Shown here: in pieces, positions 53,531 through 64,000 of the stretch
Numbering within the stretch: the first letter of the stretch is position 1
Layout of the letters: the number at the start of each line of letters is the position of its first letter
Origin: Devosia sp.
GTDB taxonomy: Bacteria > Pseudomonadota > Alphaproteobacteria > Rhizobiales > Devosiaceae
Reading direction: 5' to 3'
Length of the DNA stretch: 64,000 bases
Assembly: GCF_025809055.1 (NCBI RefSeq)
Contig: NZ_CP075529.1
Coordinates: forward strand, 1,240,001-1,304,000
Made by a program: the position numbers and the translations under genes
Notes under the pieces: generated by a model
The model's input: the letters and a program-made list of their open reading frames with translations, nothing else
Told to the model about the DNA's origin: nothing
Database searches by the model: none

Positions 53531-54130
53531 TTAGCTATTGGTGTAGATGATCAGCGAACCATCCTGGTTGTTGTCGATGGCGACAACATCCGACAGATCG
53601 ATGGAATTGCCGCTGAGGAAATCGTTCAGCGCCGAATTGCCGCTCAACGCATCCTGCAGTGCCGAAATGTTGCTGGCATTGCCATTGAGGGCATTGTTGA
53701 GTGCATCGGCATCGAAATTGGCAACATCTGCCACATCAACCACGCTCACGTCGCCCACGTCAGAGATATCGCTGACATCGGCATTGCCGGCTTCGATCAT
53801 GGACAGGATTTCGGAGAAGTCGGCCACGTCGCTGACATCGCCGCCGGTCACGTCGCCACCGGTCACGTCGCCGACGCTACCGTCCACGACATCGCCGACC
53901 GTGCCATCAACGGCATTGTCAACCGTGTCGCTGACCGAACCATCCACCGTGCTGTCGACCACGTCTTCGACACTTTCAACGGTAGTATCGACCGTGGCAT
54001 CGAGCGTATCGGTCACGTCGTTGAGCGTATCGCCGAGAATGTTGGTGTTGTCGTCCTGCGCATAGGCAGAGGCAGCAGAGATGGACAAAGCGGCAACGGA
54101 GCCGAGAAGCAGTTTATGGAACCCACGCAT
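53531..54130 (-). CDS. Secreted Asp/Val/Ser-rich repeat protein
   Basis: The 199-residue product has a signal peptide (FHKLLLGSVAALSISAASAYAQ). The mature part (about 175 residues) is extremely acidic and built from degenerate short repeats such as DVVDGSVGD, DVTGGDV and DVSDVADF. The C-terminus contains NNALNGNASNISALQDALSG and the tail GSLIIYTNS. Such Asp-rich repeats suggest calcium binding or a surface fibre, but no RTX GGxGxD nonapeptide is present. A tandem 15-bp DNA duplication is visible at 53840-53870. The gene is transcribed against the urease genes and lies between ureB and ureC. Confidence 0.75.
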   Translation of the reverse strand: MRGFHKLLLGSVAALSISAASAYAQDDNTNILGDTLNDVTDTLDATVDTTVESVEDVVDSTVDGSVSDTVDNAVDGTVGDVVDGSVGDVTGGDVTGGDVSDVADFSEILSMIEAGNADVSDISDVGDVSVVDVADVANFDADALNNALNGNASNISALQDALSGNSALNDFLSGNSIDLSDVVAIDNNQDGSLIIYTNS

Positions 54131-54446
54131 GGTGTTCCTCCTGTTTTTTCAAGTTTTAGTGCAACCCAACCGGGTCGGGGAGGAGAAGTCCCTGCGCAGC
54201 GCTCCGTTCCATCACGGAATTGCAGCGCGACCCAAAAAACTGCTTTGAATCGCATTTTATCTTTTGCGTTCAATAACTTGACCCTGCCGATCACAAATTT
54301 TACCGGCTCGGTGCGCGCGCCGCTGACGCCGGCCCGGCGGCGGAAACAGTCCTGACCTACGTCAATCGGGCACTTGCCAGCACTCCGTCATATGGTCAAA
54401 TTCGCCAACGGGAAGCCTTCGTCCCGGCCACCAATGGGACCATTTC
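54131..54446. other. 316-bp divergent region holding the ureC promoter
   Basis: This gap separates the minus-strand Asp-rich gene from ureC. It contains TACGTCAATCG at 54358-54368 and CTCCGTCATA at 54383-54392, both shared with the urtA upstream region. No ORF with a ribosome site was found. The AT-rich stretch at 54230-54300 may be the promoter of the secreted-protein gene. Confidence 0.55.
54358..54368 (+). promoter_or_regulatory. Candidate operator upstream of ureC
   Basis: TACGTCAATCG is identical to the first 11 bases of the inverted repeat upstream of urtA. It lies 89 nt before the ureC ATG, and CTCCGTCATA follows 25 nt later. It suggests a shared regulator for urea uptake and hydrolysis. 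Confidence 0.5.
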
Positions 54447-56156
<1,710 letters not shown>

Positions 56157-56218
56157 TCCGGTTCGCGGCGCCCTTCGTGTTCGTGCTACGTTCTCTTTGA
56201 TTCTGGAGGAGAGCAGCA

Positions 56219-57001
56219 ATGGCCAAACTGGATACTGTCGTCGCCCTGGTCACCGGGGGCAGCCGCGGGATTGGCAAGGGCATCGCCACTGCACTGGCCG
56301 CCCAGGGCGCCAGGGTGCATGTCACCGGCCGCAGCCTGAGCGATGGCGACCATGACGGCCTCGTGCATCACCGCATCGACCACGCCGATGATGCCCAGAC
56401 CGAAGCGGCCGTGGACCGGGTCATTGCCCGCGAGGGGCGCCTGGACATTCTCGTCAACAATGCCTGGCCTGGTTACGAGAACATGGTCGAGGACGGCATC
56501 TACACTTGGGAGCAGCCGCTGTGGGATCAGCCCATGTGGCGATGGGACGCCATGATCGGTGTGGCGCTGCGGGCAGCCTATTGCGGCTCGCGCCCGGCAG
56601 CCCGCCAGATGGCCGACCAGTCCGGCGGCCTCATCGTCAACATCTCCTTCTGGGCGGCCCGCAAATTCATGCAGAACGCGGCCTATGGCATATCGAAGGC
56701 TGCAACCGACAAACTGACGGCCGATCTGGCCACGCAGTTGCGCGAGCATGGCATAGATGCCGTCTCCCTCTATCCGGGCCTCGTACGCACCGAGGCCGTC
56801 ATGGCCGCCGCAGAATTCTTCGACATGTCCAATTCCGAGAGCCCCGCCTTTCAGGGGCTTGCCATCGCTCATCTGTTCAGCGATCCGGCGCGGCGGGAAA
56901 AATCCGGGCGAACATTCACGTCCGCCGAACTGGCGCTTGAATATGGATACACCGACGAAGACGGCTATCAGCCTCGCCCGCTGACACTGGAGACCGCATG
57001 A
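56219..57001 (+). CDS. Short-chain dehydrogenase/reductase (DHRS1-like)
   Basis: The 260-residue SDR has the NAD(P)-binding VTGGSRGIGKGIA, the NNAW motif (ILVNNAWPGYE) and the catalytic S-x-Y-x3-K in ISFWAARKFMQ and AAYGISKAA. The aromatic insertion YTWEQPLWDQPMWRWD resembles the DHRS1 subgroup. The substrate is not known and no link to urea is obvious. GGAGG lies upstream of the ATG. It overlaps the following long frame by 4 nt and lies between ureC and ureE on the same strand. Confidence 0.88.
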   Translation: MAKLDTVVALVTGGSRGIGKGIATALAAQGARVHVTGRSLSDGDHDGLVHHRIDHADDAQTEAAVDRVIAREGRLDILVNNAWPGYENMVEDGIYTWEQPLWDQPMWRWDAMIGVALRAAYCGSRPAARQMADQSGGLIVNISFWAARKFMQNAAYGISKAATDKLTADLATQLREHGIDAVSLYPGLVRTEAVMAAAEFFDMSNSESPAFQGLAIAHLFSDPARREKSGRTFTSAELALEYGYTDEDGYQPRPLTLETA

Positions 57002-57099
57002 ATACCGTCACGGCCGAAGGAAGGCTTGCAGGGCCGCGCAAACGTCACGATTGTCATCAAGACTGTTCGAGGCAACCCCGTGACGCAGGAGAAATCGCC

Positions 57100-57519
57100 G
57101 TGCCAGTGACCCAGAAATTCTTTGCCGCCTTGATGCTTGCCGCCGCCTCTCCCGCCCTCGGCCAGGAGGAGGTCGCGACGCCGCCTGCGTCCCCCGCCCC
57201 GGCAACCGCGACGGCCAGCCTCACCATCACGCTGGACAGCGCCGGCGATGTCGAGCGCAATATCGTGACCTATCAATGCGAAGACGGGCAGGTGCTGGCC
57301 GTGCAATACATCAATGCCGCGCCCAATTTCCTCGCGATCCTGCCCGTCGACGGCGAAAACCACATCTTCGCCACGACGATTTCCGCCTCTGGCGCACGCT
57401 ATGTTTCCGGTCCCTATGAATGGTGGAGCCACCAGGGAGAAGGCACCTTGCGCGACCTGATGCAGGATGAGGATGCCGCGCCGCTGGCCTCCTGTGTCGG
57501 CGCCAACAACACGCCCTGA
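57100..57519 (+). CDS. MliC-like lysozyme-inhibitor domain protein
   Basis: The 139-residue product from GTG 57100 has a signal peptide (FFAALMLAAASPALG), a Pro/Ala/Thr linker, and a C-terminal domain with YQCEDGQVLAVQYINAAPNF, GARYVSGPYEWWSHQGEG and a final Cys. These fit the MliC/PliC fold that blocks C-type lysozyme. The GTG start is supported by CAGGAG 8 nt upstream; an earlier ATG at 56998 would add a non-signal extension. It is transcribed with the urease genes, although an envelope role is expected. Confidence 0.75.
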   Translation: MPVTQKFFAALMLAAASPALGQEEVATPPASPAPATATASLTITLDSAGDVERNIVTYQCEDGQVLAVQYINAAPNFLAILPVDGENHIFATTISASGARYVSGPYEWWSHQGEGTLRDLMQDEDAAPLASCVGANNTP

Positions 57520-57527
57520 CGCTGCCC

Positions 57528-58115
57528 ATGGACCCATCCACCGCCCCCGAGCTGTTTCCCCATGTGCGTATCGTCATGGGCACCATCATCGGCCTTGGCG
57601 TCACTCGCCTGCTGATGACCACGGCCGGCATCATTCAGCATCCGAGCCGGGGCAAGGTTTCGAGCCTGCACATGCTGTGGGTTGGCTCGATGCTGCTGGA
57701 GCTTGTCCTGTTCTGGTGGTGGGAGTTCGCGCTGCACCGGATCGAGGTGTGGAGCTTCGGCATCGTGCTGTTCATTCTCAGCTATGCCATCATCCTGTTC
57801 CTGATGGCCGCCCTGCTCTCGCCCGACAATGTCTCCGAATACCAGGGCTACCGCGACTTCTTCCTCAAGCGCCGGCATTGGTTCTTCGGCCTTCTGGCCG
57901 CGACCTTTGTCTTTGACACCATCGATACCCTGATCAAGGGACAGGCCCATTGGTCGCGGTTCGACTGGAGCTATTTCATGCAGGTGCCACTGGGTCTGGC
58001 GCTCTGCGTCATTGCCCTAAAATCCGCCAATCCGCGCCTGCACCTGTGGATCGTGGCCCTGCACATCGCCTATCAGCTCTTTCTCATCATCCGTTTCTTC
58101 AACACCGTCAGTTAG
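57528..58115 (+). CDS. Multi-pass membrane protein of unknown function
   Basis: The 195-residue protein has five to six hydrophobic helices, with aromatic clusters such as LVLFWWWEFALH and short polar loops (FFLKRRHWFFG, DTIDTLIKGQAHWSRFDW). No transporter signature is visible. It starts 8 nt after the MliC-like gene and ends 5 nt before ureE, so it is in the same transcript as ureEFG. Confidence 0.75.
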   Translation: MDPSTAPELFPHVRIVMGTIIGLGVTRLLMTTAGIIQHPSRGKVSSLHMLWVGSMLLELVLFWWWEFALHRIEVWSFGIVLFILSYAIILFLMAALLSPDNVSEYQGYRDFFLKRRHWFFGLLAATFVFDTIDTLIKGQAHWSRFDWSYFMQVPLGLALCVIALKSANPRLHLWIVALHIAYQLFLIIRFFNTVS

Positions 58116-58120
58116 TGCCC

Positions 58121-58591
58121 ATGCTTCGTGCCACCACTCACCTTCCCGCTGGTCACAATCGGCCTTTTGTCGACACAATCGTGCTGGCCCACGACGAAAG
58201 GCGGCTGCGCCGCAAGCTCCTGACCGGCCGCAACGGCACCGAGGTCATGGTGGACTTTCCCAATACCGTGACCCTCGACCACGAGGGTGCCCTGGAGCTC
58301 GATAGCGGCGAAGCCGTCGCCATCATTGCAGCCGAAGAACTGCTCTACGAGATACGCGCGCGCGACGCGGGCCACCTGCTCCGCCTGGCCTGGCATATCG
58401 GCAACCGCCATACCCCGGCTCAACTCGAAGATGGCCGCATCCTGATCAAGCGCGATCACGTGCTCAAGACCATGCTCGAAGGGCTCGGCGCCAGGGTCGG
58501 CAATGTCTCCGAACCCTTCTTTGCCGAACATGGGGCCTATCACAGCCACAACCATGGCGAGGCCAGCCATGCTCTCCTGAGCAAGCGGTGA
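58121..58591 (+). CDS. ureE: Urease accessory protein UreE, nickel chaperone
   Basis: The 156-residue UreE has the N-terminal [16 protein letters not shown] domain, the metallochaperone core [17 protein letters not shown] with conserved His, and a short C-terminal His tail ([14 protein letters not shown]) that binds nickel. ATG 58121 follows the upstream stop by 5 nt. The stop overlaps the ureF GTG. Confidence 0.94.
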   Translation: MLRATTHLPAGHNRPFVDTIVLAHDERRLRRKLLTGRNGTEVMVDFPNTVTLDHEGALELDSGEAVAIIAAEELLYEIRARDAGHLLRLAWHIGNRHTPAQLEDGRILIKRDHVLKTMLEGLGARVGNVSEPFFAEHGAYHSHNHGEASHALLSKR

Positions 58592-59244
58592 GCGCGGACC
58601 TCCAGAAACTGCTGACCTGGCTGTCACCGGCCTTTCCGGTGGGCGCCTTTGCCTGGTCTGCCGGCCTGGAAACCGCCATCGTCAACCGCTCCGTGGCCGA
58701 TCGCGCCAGCGCCGAGGACTGGATTGCCGGCACCCTTGCCCATGGCACGCTCAAGACCGACGCCATCCTCCTCGCCCATGCGCACCGCGCCTTCGAGGAC
58801 CCCGCGGCCCTTCAGGAGCTGTCGGACCTCTGCCTCGCCCTGACCCCATCCCGCGAACGGCAGGTGGAGACAATCCAGACCGGCAATGCCTTTCTCCTTG
58901 CCGCCGCCGCCTGGCCGCTTGACCGCCAATTGTCGCTCCCCCGGCCCTGTCCCTATCCCATTGCCGTCGGCGCGCTGTCCGGGGCCCACGCCATTGGCCT
59001 CGGCGATACGCTCCTGGCCTTCCTCACCGCGGTTGTTCACGCCCAGGTCTCGGTGGCAGTGCGCCTTGTGCCCATCGGCCAGACGGATGGCCTGGCGATC
59101 ATGGCCGCGCTCGAACCGGCGGTCGCGCACATGGCCGATCTGTGCCAGCATGCCACACTGGACGAGATCGGCTCTGTGGCCTATGGCGCCGATATCGCAC
59201 AAATGCAGCACGAGACGCTGCGGACAAGGATATTCCGCTCATGA
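58588..59244 (+). CDS. ureF: Urease accessory protein UreF
   Basis: The 218-residue protein carries [21 protein letters not shown], the family's N-terminal signature, and a helical body ending in [35 protein letters not shown], here cited as its parts QHATLDEIG and [13 protein letters not shown]. It couples GTP hydrolysis by UreG to nickel insertion. The start is GTG at 58588 and overlaps the ureE stop by 4 nt. Its own stop overlaps the next gene. Confidence 0.94.
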   Translation: MSADLQKLLTWLSPAFPVGAFAWSAGLETAIVNRSVADRASAEDWIAGTLAHGTLKTDAILLAHAHRAFEDPAALQELSDLCLALTPSRERQVETIQTGNAFLLAAAAWPLDRQLSLPRPCPYPIAVGALSGAHAIGLGDTLLAFLTAVVHAQVSVAVRLVPIGQTDGLAIMAALEPAVAHMADLCQHATLDEIGSVAYGADIAQMQHETLRTRIFRS

Positions 59245-59672
59245 GCATGTTCATCTCCTCCTTCATGTTCATCGCCCTGTTCGCGGTATCTCTGGCGCAT
59301 CTGCTCTGGTCCGCCGGGCGCACCTGGCCCATTCGCAACGAAAAGCTGCTGGCCCAGACCGTCGTCGGAACTGCTGGCATCGAACGCATGCCGCCGCGCC
59401 TGGCATCCCTCGCCGTGGCCCTGTTCACCTTCGCAGCGGGCGTGCTCGCCCTCGCCCTGGCCGATCATGACGGCTGGGGGGGCCTGCTGACCCTGGGCGG
59501 TTTCGCCCTTGGCCTGGTCTTCCTGGCCCGCGGCATCCTTGGCTACACCGGCTGGTGGGCACAATTGACCCCCGAGCCGAATTTCCGCCTCAACGACCGG
59601 CGGGTCTATTCCCCGCTCTGCCTGTTCCTGGGCCTCGGCTTCATCGCCCTGGCCATTCTGCGTCTCATCTGA
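59241..59672 (+). CDS. Small membrane protein between ureF and ureG
   Basis: The 143-residue protein has four hydrophobic helices and a motif [15 protein letters not shown] near the N-terminus. [17 protein letters not shown] and [19 protein letters not shown] segments follow. It may be related to DUF3995-like proteins, but I cannot be sure. ATG 59241 overlaps the ureF stop (ATGA), and it ends 16 nt before ureG, so it is in the operon. A nickel- or ammonia-related membrane role is possible from location. Confidence 0.7.
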   Translation: MSMFISSFMFIALFAVSLAHLLWSAGRTWPIRNEKLLAQTVVGTAGIERMPPRLASLAVALFTFAAGVLALALADHDGWGGLLTLGGFALGLVFLARGILGYTGWWAQLTPEPNFRLNDRRVYSPLCLFLGLGFIALAILRLI

Positions 59673-59688
59673 TCCCGCGAGGTTTTCC

Positions 59689-60321
59689 ATGTCCAAGAGC
59701 GTCAACGGCCCCCTTCGCATCGGCATCGGCGGGCCGGTGGGCTCGGGCAAGACAACCCTCTGCGAAATGCTGCTCAAGGCCATGCGGGACCGCTATTCCA
59801 TGGCGGTCGTCACCAACGACATCTACACCCGCGAAGACGCCCTCATCCTGGCACGCGTGCAGGCCATTTCCGAGGATCGCATCGTCGGCGTCGAAACTGG
59901 TGGCTGCCCGCACACCGCCATTCGCGAGGACGCTTCGCTCAACCTCGCCGCCATCGACGATCTCAACCAGAAATTTCCCGATCTCGACATCATCCTGATC
60001 GAGAGCGGCGGCGACAACCTTGCCGCGACCTTCTCGCCCGACCTGGCCGATCTGACCATCTATGTGATCTCGGTGGCCCAGGGCGAAAAAATCCCCCGCA
60101 AGGGCGGCCCGGCCATTTCCCGTTCCGACCTCCTCGTCATCACCCACACCGATCTAGCCCCCCATGTCGGCGCCAGCCTCACGGTGATGGAAAGCGACAC
60201 CCAGAAGGTGCGCGAGGGCCGCCCCTACGTCTTCACCGATCTCCTGCGTCGCGAAAGCCTCGACCAGATCATCGCCTTCATCGAAAAACACGGCGGCTTC
60301 CTCGCCACCGCCGCCGAGTAA
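59689..60321 (+). CDS. ureG: Urease accessory GTPase UreG
   Basis: The 210-residue SIMIBI-class GTPase has the P-loop [40 protein letters not shown] with the nickel-binding CPH, and [13 protein letters not shown]. It supplies the energy for nickel delivery with UreE, UreF and UreD. It is the last urease gene, and the acyltransferase starts 9 nt after it. Confidence 0.97.
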   Translation: MSKSVNGPLRIGIGGPVGSGKTTLCEMLLKAMRDRYSMAVVTNDIYTREDALILARVQAISEDRIVGVETGGCPHTAIREDASLNLAAIDDLNQKFPDLDIILIESGGDNLAATFSPDLADLTIYVISVAQGEKIPRKGGPAISRSDLLVITHTDLAPHVGASLTVMESDTQKVREGRPYVFTDLLRRESLDQIIAFIEKHGGFLATAAE

Positions 60322-60330
60322 GGCTCGGCA

Positions 60331-61428
60331 ATGAACCAGGGCTCAGGCACAATAAACGCCCTGCAAGGCGCCCGCGCCTATGCGGCCCTGAGCGTTCTGG
60401 TCGGTCACGCCGTGGAAGAGGTCGCCAGCACCTACGGCTACCATCCGCCTTTTGATACCGCGCCGCTTCTCGGTGGCGTGGACATCTTCTTCGTCATCAG
60501 CGGCTTCATCATCTACCACACCACGCGGGAGAGCTTCGGCAAGCCGTTTGCGCTACGGGACTTCGTGGCTAAACGCCTGACGCGGCTCGTGCCGGTCTAT
60601 TGGTTCTTCACCACGCTCATGGTGCTGGCGCTGCTCGTGGCCGGCGACCGGATCAACGCCACGGAGCTCGAACCAGGAAATGTCCTGGCGTCCTACTTCT
60701 TCTGGCCGTTTGAACGTTCAAGCGGCCGGATCGCGCCGATCCTGTCGGTAGGCTGGACACTCAATTACGAGATTTTCTTCTACGCGCTCTCCGCGCTGGC
60801 CCTGCTTCTGCCAAGGCGGCTGGTCGGCCCCGGCGTTCTGGGCGCCCTGGCAGTCCTCTCGATCTATGGCGCATTGGCGCAACCCGCTTCCCCGGAATTG
60901 CGGTTCTGGACGCGCAATCTCATCCTGGAATTCGGCTTCGGCATTGTCCTGGCCATGGCCTATGGATGGATCATGGCACGCCGCAACCTGCCCACCTCCG
61001 CCGGCCTCGTCGTCCTCGGCCTGGCGCTACTTTTCGCTCTGCCGGCATTCTTTGACGAAGGCCCTTGGCGCTTTCTGATGCGCGGCGTCCCGGCGGCGCT
61101 GATCATTGCGGGGTGCCTCTTTCTACCCGCCCGCATGGACAGCCGCATCCCGGCGATCATCGTGCTGGTCGGCACCGCGTCCTATTCGCTCTATCTGGGT
61201 CACCGCTTCGTATTGCGCGTGCTGACCATCATCCTGGAGAAGCTGGACCTGCCGGTGCTCGCTGGCTCCATCGGCTACACCATCGCCGCGACGATCGCGT
61301 CGACGCTGATGGCGATCCTGGTCTATCAACTGATCGAAAAGCCGGCGACACGGCTGTTCCGGTCCCTCGCACACCAGCGTCCACCCGACATCTACCGGGA
61401 CAAGACCTCGGCAAAGGGCGAAGCCTAA
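60331..61428 (+). CDS. Membrane acyltransferase (acyltransferase_3 family)
   Basis: The 365-residue integral membrane protein has about ten helices, the catalytic-type His in SVLVGHAVEE, the loop GGVDIFFVISGFIIYH, and LNYEIFFYALSALALL. The family O-acetylates or acylates polysaccharides and lipopolysaccharide. It follows ureG by 9 nt on the same strand, so it may be co-transcribed, but functionally it fits better with surface polysaccharide or glycogen neighbours. The acceptor is unknown. Confidence 0.9.
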   Translation: MNQGSGTINALQGARAYAALSVLVGHAVEEVASTYGYHPPFDTAPLLGGVDIFFVISGFIIYHTTRESFGKPFALRDFVAKRLTRLVPVYWFFTTLMVLALLVAGDRINATELEPGNVLASYFFWPFERSSGRIAPILSVGWTLNYEIFFYALSALALLLPRRLVGPGVLGALAVLSIYGALAQPASPELRFWTRNLILEFGFGIVLAMAYGWIMARRNLPTSAGLVVLGLALLFALPAFFDEGPWRFLMRGVPAALIIAGCLFLPARMDSRIPAIIVLVGTASYSLYLGHRFVLRVLTIILEKLDLPVLAGSIGYTIAATIASTLMAILVYQLIEKPATRLFRSLAHQRPPDIYRDKTSAKGEA

Positions 61429-61448
61429 GCCACTTCGGCCCCCGCCGG

Positions 61449-63443
61449 TCACACCAGCGCCACGACCGATCGTGGCGGCAAGGTAGCCGTGCCTTCGGTG
61501 ATCGGCGCTTCGCTGCCGTCGTCGGATTGGATGCCGACGCTCCAGTCCCCCTCCGGCAGGCGCGCCACCACGGGTTCGACCCGCCGGTTGAACCAGACGA
61601 GGACGTCATCGTCCTTGTGGCGCAAATGCATGCCCAGCACCGAGGCTTGGCTGTCGTTCCAGTCGGCCTCGGTCATTTCCCGCCCTTCCGGATGCAGCCA
61701 CACAACGTCGCGCACCCCATGGCGGTCCTGTCCGGTCAGCCAGTGGTCGTGGCTGACTGCGGGATGAGCCTTGCGGAACGTGTTGAGCGCGGCGACAAGA
61801 TTGACGATCGAACCATCGCCGTCTTCCCAGTCCAGCCAGGTGATCTCATTGTCCTGGGCATAGGCATTGTTGTTGCCGCCCTGGGTCCGGTACATCTCGT
61901 CGCCCTGCTGAATCAGCGGCGCCCCGCGCGACAGGAACAGTGTCGCCAAAAGCGCGCGCAGGTCGCGCTTGCGGGCGGCGATGATACCGGCATCCTCGGT
62001 TTCGCCCTCGGCACCGCAGTTCCACGAGGAATTGTGATTGTGGCCATCGCGATTGTTCTCGCCATTGGCCTCGTTGTGCTTGTCATTGTAACTGACGAGG
62101 TCCCTGAGGGTGAACCCGTCATGCACGGCCAGCATGTTGACCCCGGCGCTGGGCTTGCGCCCGGCAATGTCGAAAATTTCCGCCGAGCCCGAAACCTTCC
62201 CCGCAAGCGCCCCGATCTTGGCCGGCTCGCCTTTCCAGAAGGCGCGCACTTCGTCGCGATAGGTGTCGTTATGCTCCTGAAATTCCGGGCCGAACTGTCC
62301 GACGGCATAGCCGCCGGGACCGGGGTCCCAGGGCTCGGCCACCAGGATCACCTGGCTCAGCACCGGATCGGACTTGATCTTCTGGAGCATCTCCGCTTCC
62401 GGATTGAAGGCCGGGTCACGCCCCAGCACTGTCGCGAGGTCAAAGCGGAAGCCGGAGACGCCGAGTTCCTCGACATAGTAGCGCAGGCTTTCGATCACCA
62501 GCCTTTGCACCGCCGGATGATCACAGCGCAGCGTATTGCCGGTACCGGTGTCGTTGACGAGCCGCTTCTTGCCGTCCACCTCGACCCAGCGATAATAAGT
62601 CTGCGGGTCCAGCCCCATCATCGACAGGATCGGCCCCTGGCTGTCGCCTTCCCCGGTATGGTTATAGACGACGTCGAGGATCACCGAGATGCCCGCCTTG
62701 CGATAGGCATCGGTCATCACCCGCAATTCCTGCGGGCCGCGCGGCGCCAGCCGTGGGTCCACCGCGAAATAGGCGACCGGATTGTAGCCCCAGGCATTGG
62801 TCAGGCCCAGGGCCGGCAGGTGCCCCTCGTCAATCCAGGCCGCCGTCGGCATCAACTGGACCGTATCGACGCCCAGGAACTTGAAGTGGTCGATGACACG
62901 TTTGGTGGTCAGCCCCGCGACCGTCCCACGCAGCGGCCCCTGCACGCTTGGATGCTGCATGGTGAACCCACGGACATTGAGCTCATAGAAGAGATTTGGA
63001 ACCTTCTTCTTGCGCGGCTTGGAGAGGTCATCGGCGCCGCTGCGCACGATCGCCTTGGGCACGAGCGGCGCGGTGTCCACCCCGTCCTCGCGGGCCAGCC
63101 GCAGCCGCGGCGAACGCACAAATACGCGGTCCAGGTGGCGCGCATAGGGGTCAACAAGCAGCTTGTTGGGGTCAAAGAACAGTGCTTGATCGGGGTCATA
63201 GGGCCCATCGGCGCGCAGGCCATAGCGCGCCCCTGCGCCGATATTCGCGATCAGGCCGGCCCGGATATTGTCCTGGTGCACATCGAGTTCGAAGCGGTCG
63301 ATCTCCTGATCGGATTCGTCGAACAGGCACACCCAGATGTGGGTGGCACTTTCCGAATAGACTGCAAAATTCACCCCTTCCGGGGTCACCGTCGCGCCAA
63401 GCGCATCGGTGCGCCCGGCATTGGGCACCAGTTCTGGTTTCAT
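61449..63443 (-). CDS. glgX: Glycogen debranching enzyme
   Basis: The 664-residue GH13 enzyme has an N-terminal CBM48 (LGATVTPEGVNFAVYSESA), the catalytic nucleophile in GFRFDLATVLG, the acid in VAEPWDPGPGGY, and the transition-state His/Asp in NMLAVHDGFTLRDLV. The NDKHNEANGENNRDG signature is that of GlgX/isoamylase. It removes branches from phosphorylase-limited glycogen. It lies 12 nt downstream of pgm on the same strand, as in alphaproteobacterial glg operons. It converges on the acyltransferase. Confidence 0.95.
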   Translation of the reverse strand: MKPELVPNAGRTDALGATVTPEGVNFAVYSESATHIWVCLFDESDQEIDRFELDVHQDNIRAGLIANIGAGARYGLRADGPYDPDQALFFDPNKLLVDPYARHLDRVFVRSPRLRLAREDGVDTAPLVPKAIVRSGADDLSKPRKKKVPNLFYELNVRGFTMQHPSVQGPLRGTVAGLTTKRVIDHFKFLGVDTVQLMPTAAWIDEGHLPALGLTNAWGYNPVAYFAVDPRLAPRGPQELRVMTDAYRKAGISVILDVVYNHTGEGDSQGPILSMMGLDPQTYYRWVEVDGKKRLVNDTGTGNTLRCDHPAVQRLVIESLRYYVEELGVSGFRFDLATVLGRDPAFNPEAEMLQKIKSDPVLSQVILVAEPWDPGPGGYAVGQFGPEFQEHNDTYRDEVRAFWKGEPAKIGALAGKVSGSAEIFDIAGRKPSAGVNMLAVHDGFTLRDLVSYNDKHNEANGENNRDGHNHNSSWNCGAEGETEDAGIIAARKRDLRALLATLFLSRGAPLIQQGDEMYRTQGGNNNAYAQDNEITWLDWEDGDGSIVNLVAALNTFRKAHPAVSHDHWLTGQDRHGVRDVVWLHPEGREMTEADWNDSQASVLGMHLRHKDDDVLVWFNRRVEPVVARLPEGDWSVGIQSDDGSEAPITEGTATLPPRSVVALV

Positions 63444-63455
63444 CGATAAGCCGTT

Positions 63456-64000
<545 letters not shown>

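Noticed and set aside
61065..63449. 794-codon open frame on the plus strand opposite glgX
   Set aside because: It is the antisense shadow of a well-conserved GH13 enzyme, lacks domain-like sequence and a ribosome site, and overlaps the acyltransferase gene.

Overview
This 64 kb window is GC-rich, gene-dense chromosomal DNA of an alphaproteobacterium, most likely a Hyphomicrobiales member; a Devosiaceae-like genome is my guess. The grounds are the gene families: a DUF2336 protein, an ArsR-methyltransferase fusion beside metF, an NCS1-permease histidine kinase beside urtABCDE, a carboxynorspermidine pathway, and intergenic palindromic repeats of the kind common in rhizobia and their relatives. 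No tRNA, rRNA, CRISPR array or prophage was seen. One structural RNA (RNase P, minus strand) and one complete insertion element are present.

Layout. 1-2.4 kb: a sensor kinase, a single-domain response regulator and a REC-HWE kinase in one operon. 2.4-4.2 kb: a quinone-oxidoreductase-like dehydrogenase, then a membrane protein / HTH regulator pair with a visible promoter and operator. 4.2-6.7 kb: a 2.5 kb IS1595-family element with inverted ends, a transposase, a 37-residue ORF and two cargo genes, one encoding a HEPN-like protein. 6.8-9.3 kb: carboxynorspermidine dehydrogenase and decarboxylase. 9.3-14.7 kb: rnpB, a J-domain protein, a proline-rich membrane protein, metF with its SahR-like regulator, and DUF2336. 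14.9-19 kb: katG divergent from oxyR, then rarD. 19-24.5 kb: a host-attachment-type protein, an alpha/beta hydrolase, and a sulfur locus (thiosulfate sulfurtransferase, YeeE/YedE transporter, a Cys/Pro-repeat protein and a DUF6969-like protein). 24.7-30.6 kb: ettA, an AI-2E-type permease with a GAF-like tail, and a membrane pentapeptide-repeat protein. 30.7-36.6 kb: a YdeP-type molybdoenzyme with fdhD, and an NMT1-type ABC importer. 36.9-39.6 kb: a beta-barrel protein, an XRE regulator and a small Asn/Ser-rich secreted protein.

39.7-60.3 kb is a urea-use region. It holds a LuxR-type response regulator and a 1135-residue NCS1-permease/histidine-kinase hybrid, divergent from the urea importer urtABCDE, followed by urease ureD-A-J-B, then ureC, then ureE-F-G. 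The urease genes are broken up by unrelated genes: a 129-residue ORF, a counter-transcribed Asp/Val-rich secreted protein, an SDR, an MliC-like inhibitor and two membrane proteins. Identical 11-bp motifs lie about 110 and 90 bp upstream of urtA and ureC, so one regulator, probably the neighbouring two-component system, may control uptake and hydrolysis together. The window closes with an acyltransferase, glgX and the 3' part of pgm (glycogen metabolism).

Best candidates for something new are the HEPN cargo of the IS1595 element, the Cys-repeat protein in the thiosulfate-transport operon, the urea sensor and its candidate operators, and an exactly 21-bp-phased array of GANTC sites between two convergent genes.
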